From Bradyrhizobium altum (lineage in GTDB: Bacteria > Pseudomonadota > Alphaproteobacteria > Rhizobiales > Xanthobacteraceae): 32,211 nt of DNA. The translations under genes were made by a program, and so were the position numbers. Location: the NCBI RefSeq assembly GCF_020889705.1, contig NZ_JACMYP010000076.1:1-32211 (forward strand). The letters run 5' to 3'. Below are positions 1 to 7,841 of the stretch, in pieces (position 1 is the stretch's first letter; every line of letters begins with the position of its first letter). The notes under the pieces are model-generated. The model searched no databases and was not told where the DNA came from. It worked only from the letters and a program-made list of their open reading frames with translations.

Positions 1-1
1 G

Positions 2-439
2 TTAGACCTACTCACCGGCCTCAGTAGCAAGATCGCGGATCTCGACAAAGAAATCGCACGGCGTGCACGAGAGGACGAAGTATCACGCAGGCTGATGACC
101 GTTCCCGGTATCGGCCCAATCTCCGCCACCGCGATCGCCGCCTTAGCGCCGCCAGCCGAGACCTTTGGCAGGGGGCCGCGACTTTGCCGCCTGGATGGGT
201 CTCACGCCTCTTCAAAGATCGACAGGCGGCAAGCAGAAGCTCGGTGCAGCATCCAAAATGGGCGAACGAAGCAGGCGAGCAAACGCGGTGCGCCGAGGGG
301 TTCTTGGCTCGAACAGATGCTGGCTCGCAAACCGCGCATGCTGGTAACCGTCGCGCTCGCGAACAAGATGGCGCGGATCGTCTGGGCGCTGCTTACAAAG
401 CAGGAGAACTACAGGGCTCCGGCCGCAGCCAAGGCGTGA
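2..439 (+). pseudogene. IS110-family transposase, C-terminal fragment, frameshifted
   Basis: The reading frame is open from the window edge. It carries the C-terminal domain of IS116/IS110/IS902 transposases: a helical lead-in, then the helix-hairpin-helix-like signature MTVPGIGPISATAIAAL (from 95), then RDFAAWMGLTPLQRSTGGK and KMGERS. The signature starts in one frame, continues in a second after about position 170, and returns to the first frame after about 280 (LARKPRMLVTVALANKMARIVWALL). At least two indels therefore break it. The N-terminal DEDD catalytic half lies outside the window or is lost. It is an inactive insertion-sequence remnant. Confidence 0.8.
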
Positions 440-969
440 GCCTGGCGGGCCTGAGGTCGTCGGAGATGTAGTCGGTCGAAGGAAGGTATGGCGCAACAGT
501 CGGCGAGACGAGGCCGGAAGAACCAGGTGTACTCATCGTGCCTAGAGCACGCATTTATGATTTGGTTCCGGTCTGCGAACTCCCATACGGGCCCGCAGCT
601 TCATCGCGCTGCACTATCAGAGGCCGGACAGATGGCAGCATCCGACTACTTGCCGATCTTCTTTAAAAATCGCTTGCATCTCGCGGGGCGTCCACAGATG
701 AGTACACGACCTTCTGTAATGGGCCCGATGATGTCAAGCCTCCCGAGTGAATGTCACGCCGCCGAGCTCATGCTTCTGTCCGTGGTCAACGCCTGGCCGC
801 CACATCATGCTGTCAGAGGGAGCGGTGAGCCTATCTAGATACGCGTGGTTCGTCGGATGACGGCCACTGGGTGTGTAACGGCTTCACCGGATCCACCGTC
901 CCGGCGACGGGACTTCGGGCACTGCGCTTCAGTTTAGCCCGGTTGCGTTCTTAATCTCCTTCACCTGTT
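440..969. other. Gene-free stretch between two IS110 remnants
   Basis: No frame here has the look of a conserved protein. A 116-codon ORF at 488-838 exists but has no recognisable domain and no convincing ribosome binding site. The stretch probably represents flanks and debris of neighbouring insertion sequences. Confidence 0.5.
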
Positions 970-2035
970 CTATGCTGCGATCGGCCCCGCTTCAGCCCAT
1001 CGGTAAGTTGTGCCGTCGACACAGATCCGATACAGGATCACTGCGAGCTTACGTGTCAGGGCGACTTTGCGCGCTTCGAGCCTCGCCGCTTGGCGACGTC
1101 CATCCCCCAACGCTTGAGTTTCGAGAACCGCGTGATGCGCGATAGCAGAACGTTGGCAGCCTCAATAGCGCTGTCCGTACGATCTCGTCTCCGACCCGCG
1201 TGATACTGCCCGTGACGTTTTATCCTGATTGGTATTTCCTTGGCGTGAGCCCGAACACCGCACCCGCCGCCGTCGATTTTACGATGCGATGAGGATCATC
1301 AATCGCCGATTTGTAGGTAACAGCCACCAGGGGACCTACGCCCGGCACTGTCATGAACCGGCGACAAACCACATCGTCACGCACAATTGCCAGCACAGCC
1401 TTGTGTAGCCCTCCGTACTGCCTTCAAGGCCGATCGTGCCGAAAGCATCACTGTAGCAATGCGCTCCAATGTCGCCTGACCCACGACCAACTCTCGGATC
1501 CGCGCTTCGAAATTCTTCCGCGTCACCGGACCAACACCTTCAGCCCAAAGCCACGCAAGATTCCGCGGATACTCAACTCCATGTCGATCAGCCGCCCGAG
1601 AAGCTGTTTACGTGCGATCAGGAGGGCCCGGACCTCCTGCGCATCGACCGACTTTGCGTGTACAGGCCGAAACCATCCCATCCGGATCAACTGGGCGATC
1701 CCGCACGCATCCTTGCGATCAGTCTTCACCGTCATCGCAGCCAATGCGGCCTTCACATGCCGTGTTTCGAGCAGAACCGTCTCGAACCCTGCTCCTTTCA
1801 GGCCCGCATGCAGCCATTGTGACAGCGGTCCCGCTTCCAGCCCGATCCGCTTTATCGCAAACCCAAGCCTCTCGAAAAACTCGACTAAGGCGTCGGGTTC
1901 GATCGCTACCTTCGCCTCCTTCAGAACCTTACCCTGGGCATCCACAACGCACACGCTCGACAGTTCCAATGACACTCGATTCCGGCATAGTTCTCCACGG
2001 CTGTCCTCCGTCTCTAGATGCTTGGGCCGACTCAA
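970..2035 (-). pseudogene. IS110-family transposase, full-length but broken
   Basis: On the minus strand, 2035-1523 encodes the N-terminal DEDD transposase domain, with motifs VSLELSSVCVVDAQGK, GLEAGPLSQWL, KTDRKDACGIAQLIRMGWF and ELSIRGILRGFGLK. The rest of the family protein can be followed in shifted frames: RKNFEARIRELVVGQATLERIA, then FMTVPGVGPLVAVTYKSAID, AAGAVFGLTPRKYQSG, ITRVGDEIVR and KRWGMDVAKRRGSKRAKVAL, ending in TYRWAEAGPIAA and a stop at 970-972. At least one frameshift near 1520 and one in-frame stop inside the C-terminal domain inactivate it. Length and domain order match a complete IS110 transposase of roughly 340 residues. This is a different subfamily copy from the fragment at the window start. 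Confidence 0.85.
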
Positions 2036-2121
2036 GTCGTGACCCCGTTTTCATCATCTATCGGGGGCAGCCACCATCATGACCCCTTGCTCGGCGCCGG
2101 GCCCATTACGGCATCTAGCTT

Positions 2122-2135
2122 CTTTGGCAGAATGT
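2122..2135 (+). repeat. IS701-type terminal inverted repeat, left
   Basis: CTTTGGCAGAATGT; the exact reverse complement is found at 3438-3451. The similarity fades immediately inside. Confidence 0.75.
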
Positions 2136-2160
2136 GTTTGCGCCACTGTTTTTCAAGGAT

Positions 2161-3360
2161 TTATTTTCGGCAATACGGGCGCCGTTGAGGCGGCGGCCGA
2201 AGGATGAGGTCGACGATGGCGTGACGTACGGCGGGCACGGTCGGTTGAGGCGGTGGCCCGTTGATTCTTTTTTTCCGCCCCGCGTATGCGAAGCGACGAT
2301 GCTGCAGGAAGGCGTAGGCAATCATTGCCATCAAGGCGTGGCGATGGAGGCCCTGCCATGATCGCCCCTCGAAGTGATCAAGTCCAAGCTCCTCCTTCAA
2401 CTGCTGATGCGCCTGCTCACAAATCCATCGTGCCTTGATGGTAGCGGCCAGTGTGCGCAGATCCGTCGCCGCAGGGAGGTTGGCGAGACAGTATTTCGTC
2501 TCCCCTGAAGCACGTTGTTCACCGTGCTTAGATGGATCGATGGCGGCTCTCAACGAACCAGATGGAAAGTGCCGCGGAGAGTGCGATGATCCGCAAGACC
2601 AAGCGCCGCAATCGATAAGATATCTGGTACGTGGTGCTTTCGTGGTTTCCCGCGGACTTTAGTAATCGGCCAAATGAGCTGTACATCAACCGGATACACC
2701 TTGAGGAATGCCGACGGCCCAGGCCAGCCCGCGTTCGGTTAGCCCTTGCCGAAACGGTGCGCTGAGCCCGTATCCTGCGTCCGCCAGCACACATCCAGCG
2801 TTGGCTGCCATCGCTCGATCAACCTCGGCCAAAGCAATTTCCGGCTTGGATCGTGCCGTTCGGTGTTCGATCGGCACGCGAGCACGCTTCAATCGAGACA
2901 CATTGGCTGTCCAACTCTCGGGCAGAAAGAGACACAAGGCGACCATCACGGGCACTTCGCCGTGCGCAAGTGTCAGCGACACCGGCGTTTGGCAATTTGC
3001 CGCTTTGCCCAGAGAGGACGCATATTGAGCCGCGACACCAACCGAGCGGTCGCCCTTCTTCGGCTTTGCCGTGTCGTCAATAACAAGCACCGCATCCTTG
3101 CCGCCGACAAGCCGGTCCGCCCGGTTGAGCAGTTCGGATTCCAACGGTGTCGCGTCCCAGACGCCATCGGCGATGAAATGGTGCAGCTGATCGTAGTTGC
3201 CGGTTGCAAGGCGTTCTGCGATCGGCTGATCGCTTTTGCGATCGCCAGGGCCGATCAATCCCGCAACGTACAAGGGGCACATCCGCTGTCAGGTCTTATG
3301 ACCCAGTCGGTCCAGGAACGGCTTCAGCCAGCGTTCGAGTTCGTCTTCCCACTTCGCCAT
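2161..3360 (-). pseudogene. IS701-family transposase, nonsense and deletion mutant
   Basis: On the minus strand the ATG at 3358-3360 starts MAKWEDELERWLKPFLDRLG. It meets an in-frame TGA at 3289-3291 where a CGA arginine codon would be expected, after which the frame continues with MCPLYVAGLIGPGDRKS. The DDE region AVLVIDDTAKPKKGDRSVGV and VLADAGYG is intact up to GIPQGV near 2690. The middle segment (about 2560-2690) is unreadable and shorter than in the family, indicating an internal deletion. The C-terminal domain resumes at 2553 (GETKYCLANLPAATDLRTLA, IKARWICEQAHQQLKEELG, DHFEGRSWQGLHRHALMAMI) and ends in shifted frames. It is not functional. Confidence 0.85.
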
Positions 3361-3437
3361 GGTCAGCCCTCCGAGAGCCGACCACTCATGTGCCATTGAA
3401 AAATTGATTCGGGAAAATAAAAAAAGCGCTAAAAGCA

Positions 3438-3451
3438 ACATTCTGCCAAAG
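3438..3451 (-). repeat. IS701-type terminal inverted repeat, right
   Basis: ACATTCTGCCAAAG is the exact complement of the left end at 2122-2135. The outer edge lies 25 bp upstream of the ATG at 3476. Confidence 0.75.
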
Positions 3452-3475
3452 TAGTGCTTGTTGAACGAGCCATGA

Positions 3476-3871
3476 ATGCAGCCAGATGCTATCTATGCGA
3501 TTTGCAGCTTCAAAGATATTCCGAGCCGCCGGGCCATGGGATTCCACCTTATGGTCATCGATGACGAGGGCAATCACCGGCCGTGGTCCATCGTTGTGGT
3601 CCGATGGGGTAAGAAGATGCTTGGCTATGTCAATGAATGCCCGCACAACAGCGTCAATCTGGACTGGGAGCGGAACGAATTCCTCGATCCATACGGCGTT
3701 CGGCTGACGTGCGGCAAGCACGGATCGACCTTCGAACTCGGCACCAGACGGTGCGTCGAAGGTCCCTGTAAGGGTGGAGCGCTCACGCCGATCGCGTTAA
3801 CAGTCCTGGGTGGTGATATCTGCGTCGTCGGCGTGCGTCTCGTCGAAGACGATGCCTCCCACAACGAATGA
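3476..3871 (+). CDS. Small Rieske-type [2Fe-2S] protein
   Basis: This 131-aa soluble protein has a Rieske cluster-binding site: C55-P-H57, then 21 residues, then C79-G-K-H82. The two Cys and two His ligate a [2Fe-2S] cluster. No signal peptide or membrane segment is visible, so it is likely a cytoplasmic electron carrier, possibly for nitrogenase or its maturation (inference). A TGA stop lies directly before the ATG, so no longer start is possible. The ribosome binding site is weak. The IS701 end is 25 bp upstream and no sigma-54 promoter remains in front, so the gene has probably been cut from its original promoter or operon. It is convergent with the gene ending at 3878. A paralogue with the same ligand spacing lies at 13098-13543, but frameshifted. 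The family is certain; the partner is unknown. Confidence 0.85.
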   Translation: MQPDAIYAICSFKDIPSRRAMGFHLMVIDDEGNHRPWSIVVVRWGKKMLGYVNECPHNSVNLDWERNEFLDPYGVRLTCGKHGSTFELGTRRCVEGPCKGGALTPIALTVLGGDICVVGVRLVEDDASHNE

Positions 3872-3877
3872 AGCTTG

Positions 3878-4468
3878 TCAGACCGGCCGGTTCTCGTTGC
3901 GGTTTTTCACGGGGGCCATCCTCTTTAGTCCGTCTTCGTACGAGATTTCGTCATAGGACAGATCGAGATCCTTTGCCGCATCGAGCAGGTAATCGAGCTT
4001 GCCACCTGGATCGAGCTTCCTAATATCGTCCTTGTTGACCCCGACCAGGTCCATCATCTCCTTCCAAACAGTGGATTCATCGCACGGTAGGACGTGGAAG
4101 ATAGCGTCACCAAGCTTGATTCGGTATTTCGCCAGCAGATCTATGTTGTTGCAGAACATGAAGTAGCTGCCGTCTGGGCTTAACGCGCCGTCCAGCACGC
4201 CTGCAACGTCGGCAAGATACGCGAACGAATGCAGATAGCCGGCCAGCACCGGAATGACTCGTTCTCCGCTCTGCGCGATTGTCAAAACCTGCTCGATCGA
4301 ATAGTCCGGCGGCCGCTTCTCGTCCGCGACCTGGGTCTGGAATTTCAGTGCGATGTCGCCGCGAAAGCCGAACCGCCCAGGCTTAATAGTCCCGCCTTTG
4401 AATACGGCATTGAGCAGGCGGCCTTCCTTCTCAAGTCTGCCGAGCGCGGTGTTCTCGATTGTAGTCAT
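3878..4468 (-). CDS. Unrecognised 196-aa protein under NifA/sigma-54 control
   Basis: I do not recognise the family. The predicted protein starts MTTIENTALGRLEKEGRLLN and is soluble, with mixed alpha/beta character and an acidic C-terminal third rich in Asp/Lys/Leu (GKLDYLLDAAKDLDLSYDEI). It has two cysteines, in FMFCNN and VLPCDE, and no signal peptide. The ATG at 4466-4468 is preferred over an upstream ATG at 4645. A sigma-54 promoter match (4525-4540, minus) lies between the two, so the longer form would begin upstream of the transcript. The gene is divergent from the iscA-like/nifS operon and shares one NifA site with it, which places it in the nitrogen-fixation regulon. It could be a maturation or accessory factor; this is inference only. 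Confidence 0.7.
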   Translation of the reverse strand: MTTIENTALGRLEKEGRLLNAVFKGGTIKPGRFGFRGDIALKFQTQVADEKRPPDYSIEQVLTIAQSGERVIPVLAGYLHSFAYLADVAGVLDGALSPDGSYFMFCNNIDLLAKYRIKLGDAIFHVLPCDESTVWKEMMDLVGVNKDDIRKLDPGGKLDYLLDAAKDLDLSYDEISYEDGLKRMAPVKNRNENRPV

Positions 4469-4524
4469 TAAAATCGTCCTCGATCTAAGCGTTTCACCGA
4501 CGCCTTGGCCGGTGCGAGACGCAA

Positions 4525-4540
4525 TGCAAATTGCTTGCCG
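4525..4540 (-). promoter_or_regulatory. Sigma-54 (-24/-12) promoter for the 196-aa protein gene
   Basis: The minus strand reads CGGCAAGCAATTTGCA, with GG and GC elements separated by the exact 10 bp required and a TTGCA -12 box. It lies about 57 bp before the ATG at 4468 and about 75 bp from the NifA site at 4614. Confidence 0.65.
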
Positions 4541-4613
4541 CCCATACGCAGCGGTCGTCGACATAGCTTGGAAGGAAAAGGCGTAAATGGGCTCAGACCG
4601 CCTCAAGCAGCCT

Positions 4614-4629
4614 TGTCGGAAATTCGACA
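4614..4629. promoter_or_regulatory. NifA upstream activator site, shared by two divergent promoters
   Basis: TGT-N10-ACA (TGTCGGAAATTCGACA). It sits between sigma-54 promoters on both sides, about 75 bp from the minus-strand one and 60 bp from the plus-strand one. The site is symmetric, so it can serve both. Confidence 0.7.
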
Positions 4630-4688
4630 CAAGTTCCAAAGCCAACAGGCACGATCCGAAAAAGAAAGCATCATCAAACGGGGCACGC

Positions 4689-4704
4689 TGGCATATGATT
4701 TGCC
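4689..4704 (+). promoter_or_regulatory. Sigma-54 (-24/-12) promoter for the iscA-like/nifS operon
   Basis: TGGCATATGATTTGCC matches the TGGCAC-N5-TTGC consensus with correct spacing, 37 bp before the ATG at 4741. A NifA site lies 60 bp upstream. Confidence 0.8.
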
Positions 4705-4740
4705 ATAAGCAGTTAGTCCTAAGAAGATGGAGGATAAGCC

Positions 4741-5061
4741 ATGATCAACCTGACGGATAGCGCGGTGAATGCGGTCAAGAGCGCGATTTCATCATCGACG
4801 CAGCCAGCAAGTGGTCTGCGCATTATGGTCGAGGCAGGCGGCTGCAACGGGCTCAAATACATGATGGGTCTGGCCGAGGAACCGAAGCCCGACGACAAAG
4901 TGATCGAGTGCGGCGGCCTGAAGGTGTTTGTCGACAACAAGAGCCATGAGCATCTGGTCGGCGCAACCATCGATTTCGTGATGGCGCTGGAGAGCCCAGG
5001 CTTCACCTTTCACAACCCGAACGCCACCTCGAGCTGCTCCTGCGGAAAATCGTTCAGCTAA
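4741..5061 (+). CDS. HesB/IscA-family Fe-S cluster carrier of the nif cluster
   Basis: This 106-aa A-type iron-sulfur carrier has the three conserved cysteines of the family: C35 in GGCNGLKY and the C-terminal C99-S-C101-G. An additional Cys is at 57. A-type proteins receive or store Fe-S clusters and hand them to apo-proteins. The NifIscA/IscN version works next to NifS during nitrogenase maturation. The ribosome binding site ATGGAGGA is well placed. It is the first gene after a NifA/sigma-54 promoter and precedes nifS by 158 bp, so both are probably in one operon. Family assignment is firm; the dedicated nif role comes from context. Confidence 0.92.
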   Translation: MINLTDSAVNAVKSAISSSTQPASGLRIMVEAGGCNGLKYMMGLAEEPKPDDKVIECGGLKVFVDNKSHEHLVGATIDFVMALESPGFTFHNPNATSSCSCGKSFS

Positions 5062-5219
5062 TAAAGAATAGACGTCAAGCATGCTGGCCGAACCAGAGCA
5101 ACTGAAGCAATTGCCTGGCCGCCACGAACGGCCGAGAACTACGCATTCGCGCCGTAGTCCAATAGGCTCGGCGAATTCGTCCGCTTAATCCCGGTTGCTG
5201 CCGCAGCCGAGGCTCAAGG

Positions 5220-6428
5220 TTGAGTGCAGATCAAGTGCCGATTTATCTCGATAACAATGCGACGACCCGGACCGATCCGTCCGTCGTGCAAGCTATGTTG
5301 CCATTCTTCACCGAGCAATTCGGCAATGCGTCATCCAGCCATGCCTTTGGCGGTGAGGTCGCAGCCGCGCTGAAGCAGGCGCGCCGCAGCCTGCAGGATC
5401 TGTTGGGCAACGACCACGATCATGAGAACGTTTTTACCTCCGGTGGGACCGAGGCGAATAACGCCGCCATCCTCTCGGCGCTTGCAACCCAGGAGGACCG
5501 CGACGAGATCGTCACCACCTCGGTTGAGCATTCCGCCATCCTTTCGCTGGTCGAGCAGTTGGCGACGCGAGGCGTCAAGACGCATATCGTACCCGTAGAT
5601 TCCCGCGGCCGGCTCGACATCGAGGCCTTTCGCTGCGCGCTCGGGCCCCGCACGGCGGTCGCCTCGATCATGTGGGCCAACAACGAGACTGGTACGATTT
5701 TTCCGGTGGAGTTTCTAGCCGGGTTGACCCGTGAGGCAGGCGCGCTGTTTCACACAGATGCGGTCCAGGCTATCGGAAAGTTACATGTCGACCTAAAGGA
5801 CAGTGCGATCGACATGCTGTCGCTTTCAGCGCATAAGCTGCATGGCCCGAAAGGGATCGGCGCGCTCTATCTGCGCAAAGGGACAAAATTCCAACCGCTG
5901 ATCTGGGGCGGATCACAAGAACGTCGGCGCCGCGGCGGAACTGAGAATATCCCCGGCATCGTCGGCCTTGGAAAAGCGGCGGAACTGGCGTTGGAGCGGC
6001 TCGAGCCGGAACGTGTTCGCATTGGTGCGTTGCGAGACCGCTTGGAGCAGGCGATTTTGCACAATGGTGAGTGCGCGGCGCTCGGCGATGTCAGAAACCG
6101 GCTAACGAACACGGCCAATATCGCTTTCGATGATCTCGAAGGCGAAGCAATCGTCCATCATCTCAATCGTGCGGGCATTGCCGTGTCGCTCGGATCAGCT
6201 TGCAACTCCGGCTCAATGGAGCCATCACATGTTCTGCGCGCTATGCAGGTACCGGCGCGGAGCATGCGCGGCGCGGTGCGCTTCTCTCTGTCGCGTGAAA
6301 CCTCTTTCGCCGACGTCGACGAGGTAGTGTGCATACTGTCCGACATCGTGGCTCGCCTGCGCGCCAACTCGCGGGAATCTGCCAGTCTGGCCGACTATGC
6401 GCCGCAATCGAGGGAGTTGAGCTCGTGA
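5220..6428 (+). CDS. nifS: Cysteine desulfurase NifS
   Basis: NifS is a PLP enzyme that removes sulfur from cysteine to build the Fe-S clusters of nitrogenase. The 402-aa length is typical. The N-terminal signature YLDNNATTRTD, the PLP lysine K206 in SAHKLHGPKG and the catalytic persulfide cysteine C328 in GSACNSG are all visible. The start is a TTG with GAGG seven bases upstream; no ATG fits the conserved N-terminus. The iscA-like gene precedes it, and nifT follows with a 4-nt GTGA overlap, showing translational coupling. Confidence 0.97.
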   Translation: MSADQVPIYLDNNATTRTDPSVVQAMLPFFTEQFGNASSSHAFGGEVAAALKQARRSLQDLLGNDHDHENVFTSGGTEANNAAILSALATQEDRDEIVTTSVEHSAILSLVEQLATRGVKTHIVPVDSRGRLDIEAFRCALGPRTAVASIMWANNETGTIFPVEFLAGLTREAGALFHTDAVQAIGKLHVDLKDSAIDMLSLSAHKLHGPKGIGALYLRKGTKFQPLIWGGSQERRRRGGTENIPGIVGLGKAAELALERLEPERVRIGALRDRLEQAILHNGECAALGDVRNRLTNTANIAFDDLEGEAIVHHLNRAGIAVSLGSACNSGSMEPSHVLRAMQVPARSMRGAVRFSLSRETSFADVDEVVCILSDIVARLRANSRESASLADYAPQSRELSS

Positions 6429-6649
6429 AGATCATGATCCGCCGCTCGCCGGACGCGGGCCTGTCGATCTACGTGCCGAAAAAGGATCTCGAAGAGCCGA
6501 TCGTGGAATCCGAGCACGAGACGCTATGGGGCGGCTGGATCAAAATAGCTAATGGTTGGGTACTCGATTTGCCGGAGATGGGGAGCGATACGCTCTTGCC
6601 GGTAACAGTCAATGCCAAGAAACGGGGCGAGAACGGTGACGATCCGTGA
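6425..6649 (+). CDS. nifT: NifT/FixU family protein
   Basis: The gene encodes 74 aa from a GTG that overlaps the nifS stop (GTGA). The sequence KIMIRRSPDAGLSIYVPKKD, then LEEPIVESE, LWGGWIKIANGWVLDLPEM and LLPVTVNAK, is the whole NifT/FixU fold. The family occurs almost only in nif clusters. Its biochemical role is unsettled and mutants often have no clear phenotype. The next gene also overlaps it (GTG at 6646), so nifS-nifT-SIR2-like form a tightly coupled unit. Confidence 0.93.
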   Translation: MKIMIRRSPDAGLSIYVPKKDLEEPIVESEHETLWGGWIKIANGWVLDLPEMGSDTLLPVTVNAKKRGENGDDP

Positions 6650-7509
6650 AGGCGACCCCGCAGGTCGATGTTGTCGACGCGACCGACGCTAAGGCCATTT
6701 TAGCGAACGTTGCTGCCGGGCTGAGGGCCGCGAGCGTTGTTCCCTATCTCGGTCCTGGGCTCGCCGAACTGTCCAGACCCGATGTGCCGACGACGCCCGA
6801 GGCGTTGTCTGACTTCTTCGCCAACAAGGTTGCGCTGCCGCGGCGGGCTAAGGGCAATGCATGGGCCGCGGCGCAGCACATCGAGATCAGCAAACATCGC
6901 TCCACCGTGACGGCATTGATGGCGCAGGCCTTCGCTCGTCCGGTCGAGCCGACCAGGTTGCACGATCATCTTGCGTCTCTTTCGCTGCCCATCATAGTTG
7001 ACACATGGTATGATGGGGCGATGCGCGCGGCGCTGGATAAGCGCGATGGATGGGGTGAAGTGCAAGGTATCACCCGCGTCGGCATTGGCGAGAATCGCTG
7101 GTATCGCTTTTATGACTCGGTTGGCCAAGAGGTCGAAAGTGTCGTGGCGGACAGCTGGGCGACGGTGCTGTATAAGCGGCACGGCGGCGTGCAGCCGGCA
7201 AAGAACTTCCTGATTTCCGATGCTGACTACGTCGAGGTGCTAACCGAAATCGACGTCCAGACACCGGTTCCGGACATCATCAAGGCAAGGCGGATCGGAC
7301 AGAGCTTTCTCTTCATCGGTTGTCGCTTTAACGATCAGCTGTTGCGTAGCTACGCCCGGCAAATCATCAAGCGGTCGGCCAACACCCACTATGCGATCGT
7401 TGATCTGGATGCGCTCTCACGCAATGAGCTCCGTTTTCTGCGCGAGCAAGGCTTGACACCGCTTGCGATTGGACTGCCTCTCGCGGTCGAGATACTGCTC
7501 ACCCATTAG
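6646..7509 (+). CDS. SIR2-like domain protein inside the nif operon
   Basis: This 287-aa protein has the layout of SIR2-like (SIR2_2-type) NAD-binding domains. An N-terminal VVPYLGPGLAEL (about 32-42) resembles the family GAG loop, IIVDTWYDGAMRAAL (about 115-130) corresponds to the TTNYD element, and FLFIGCRFNDQLLRSYAR near residue 222 corresponds to the LFIGYSLxDPxL element. The zinc-binding cysteines of true sirtuins are absent. The GTG start overlaps the nifT stop by four bases, so it is translated with nifS and nifT. SIR2-like domains are best known from NAD-consuming antiphage systems. Here the location argues for a nitrogen-fixation role, perhaps NAD-linked, but the substrate is unknown. 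Family confidence is moderate to good; function is open. Confidence 0.8.
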   Translation: MKATPQVDVVDATDAKAILANVAAGLRAASVVPYLGPGLAELSRPDVPTTPEALSDFFANKVALPRRAKGNAWAAAQHIEISKHRSTVTALMAQAFARPVEPTRLHDHLASLSLPIIVDTWYDGAMRAALDKRDGWGEVQGITRVGIGENRWYRFYDSVGQEVESVVADSWATVLYKRHGGVQPAKNFLISDADYVEVLTEIDVQTPVPDIIKARRIGQSFLFIGCRFNDQLLRSYARQIIKRSANTHYAIVDLDALSRNELRFLREQGLTPLAIGLPLAVEILLTH

Positions 7510-7653
7510 CGGCGTTGCGAAGCCGGATCCTCCAGCTCGCATCGGCCTGTTGTGAGAGGCTGCATCGCATCAAGGGCAATAGAGATGGCGCCCGGGCTGA
7601 GCGCGTGAATGAATGCAACAGCCGTGGAGCTCTGCGTCAGAACAGGACGTACT

Positions 7654-7669
7654 TGTCGCGTTTCTGACA
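7654..7669. promoter_or_regulatory. NifA upstream activator site of nifB
   Basis: TGT-N10-ACA (TGTCGCGTTTCTGACA), 87 bp upstream of the -24/-12 promoter. It shares its first 10 bases with the nifV site at 19838. Confidence 0.8.
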
Positions 7670-7755
7670 TACGCATCATTGCCGTTCCTGCATGCGTTGG
7701 GTTGGTGTTCCCGCTAACTCTCTGGCGTATGGCTGCAATGTCATCGTTTCCGCCG

Positions 7756-7771
7756 TGGCATGTGAGTTGCT
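7756..7771 (+). promoter_or_regulatory. Sigma-54 promoter of nifB
   Basis: TGGCATGTGAGTTGCT has exact GG-N10-GC spacing and good boxes. It lies 71 bp before the preferred nifB start. Confidence 0.88.
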
Positions 7772-7841
7772 ACTGCTCTTCTTAAGGCTCTCTCGGGGCT
7801 GGTCCTAGGAAGCCGATGATTGCCTGCATGGAGAAATGGAA

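Larger units (their letters stand above)
2122..3451 (-). mobile_element. Decayed IS701-family insertion sequence
   Basis: The element is bounded by 14-bp inverted repeats, CTTTGGCAGAATGT at 2122-2135 and its exact complement at 3438-3451. It contains one degenerate transposase on the minus strand. A target-site duplication is not obvious in the flanks, which suggests rearrangement or mutation after insertion. The right end is 25 bp from the start codon of the Rieske gene at 3476. Confidence 0.75.

Noticed and set aside
488..838. 116-codon plus-strand ORF between IS remnants
   Set aside because: No domain, no ribosome binding site, and located in insertion-sequence debris.
1353..2042. 229-codon plus-strand ORF
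   Set aside because: It is the complementary shadow of the minus-strand IS110 transposase, whose motifs are clear.
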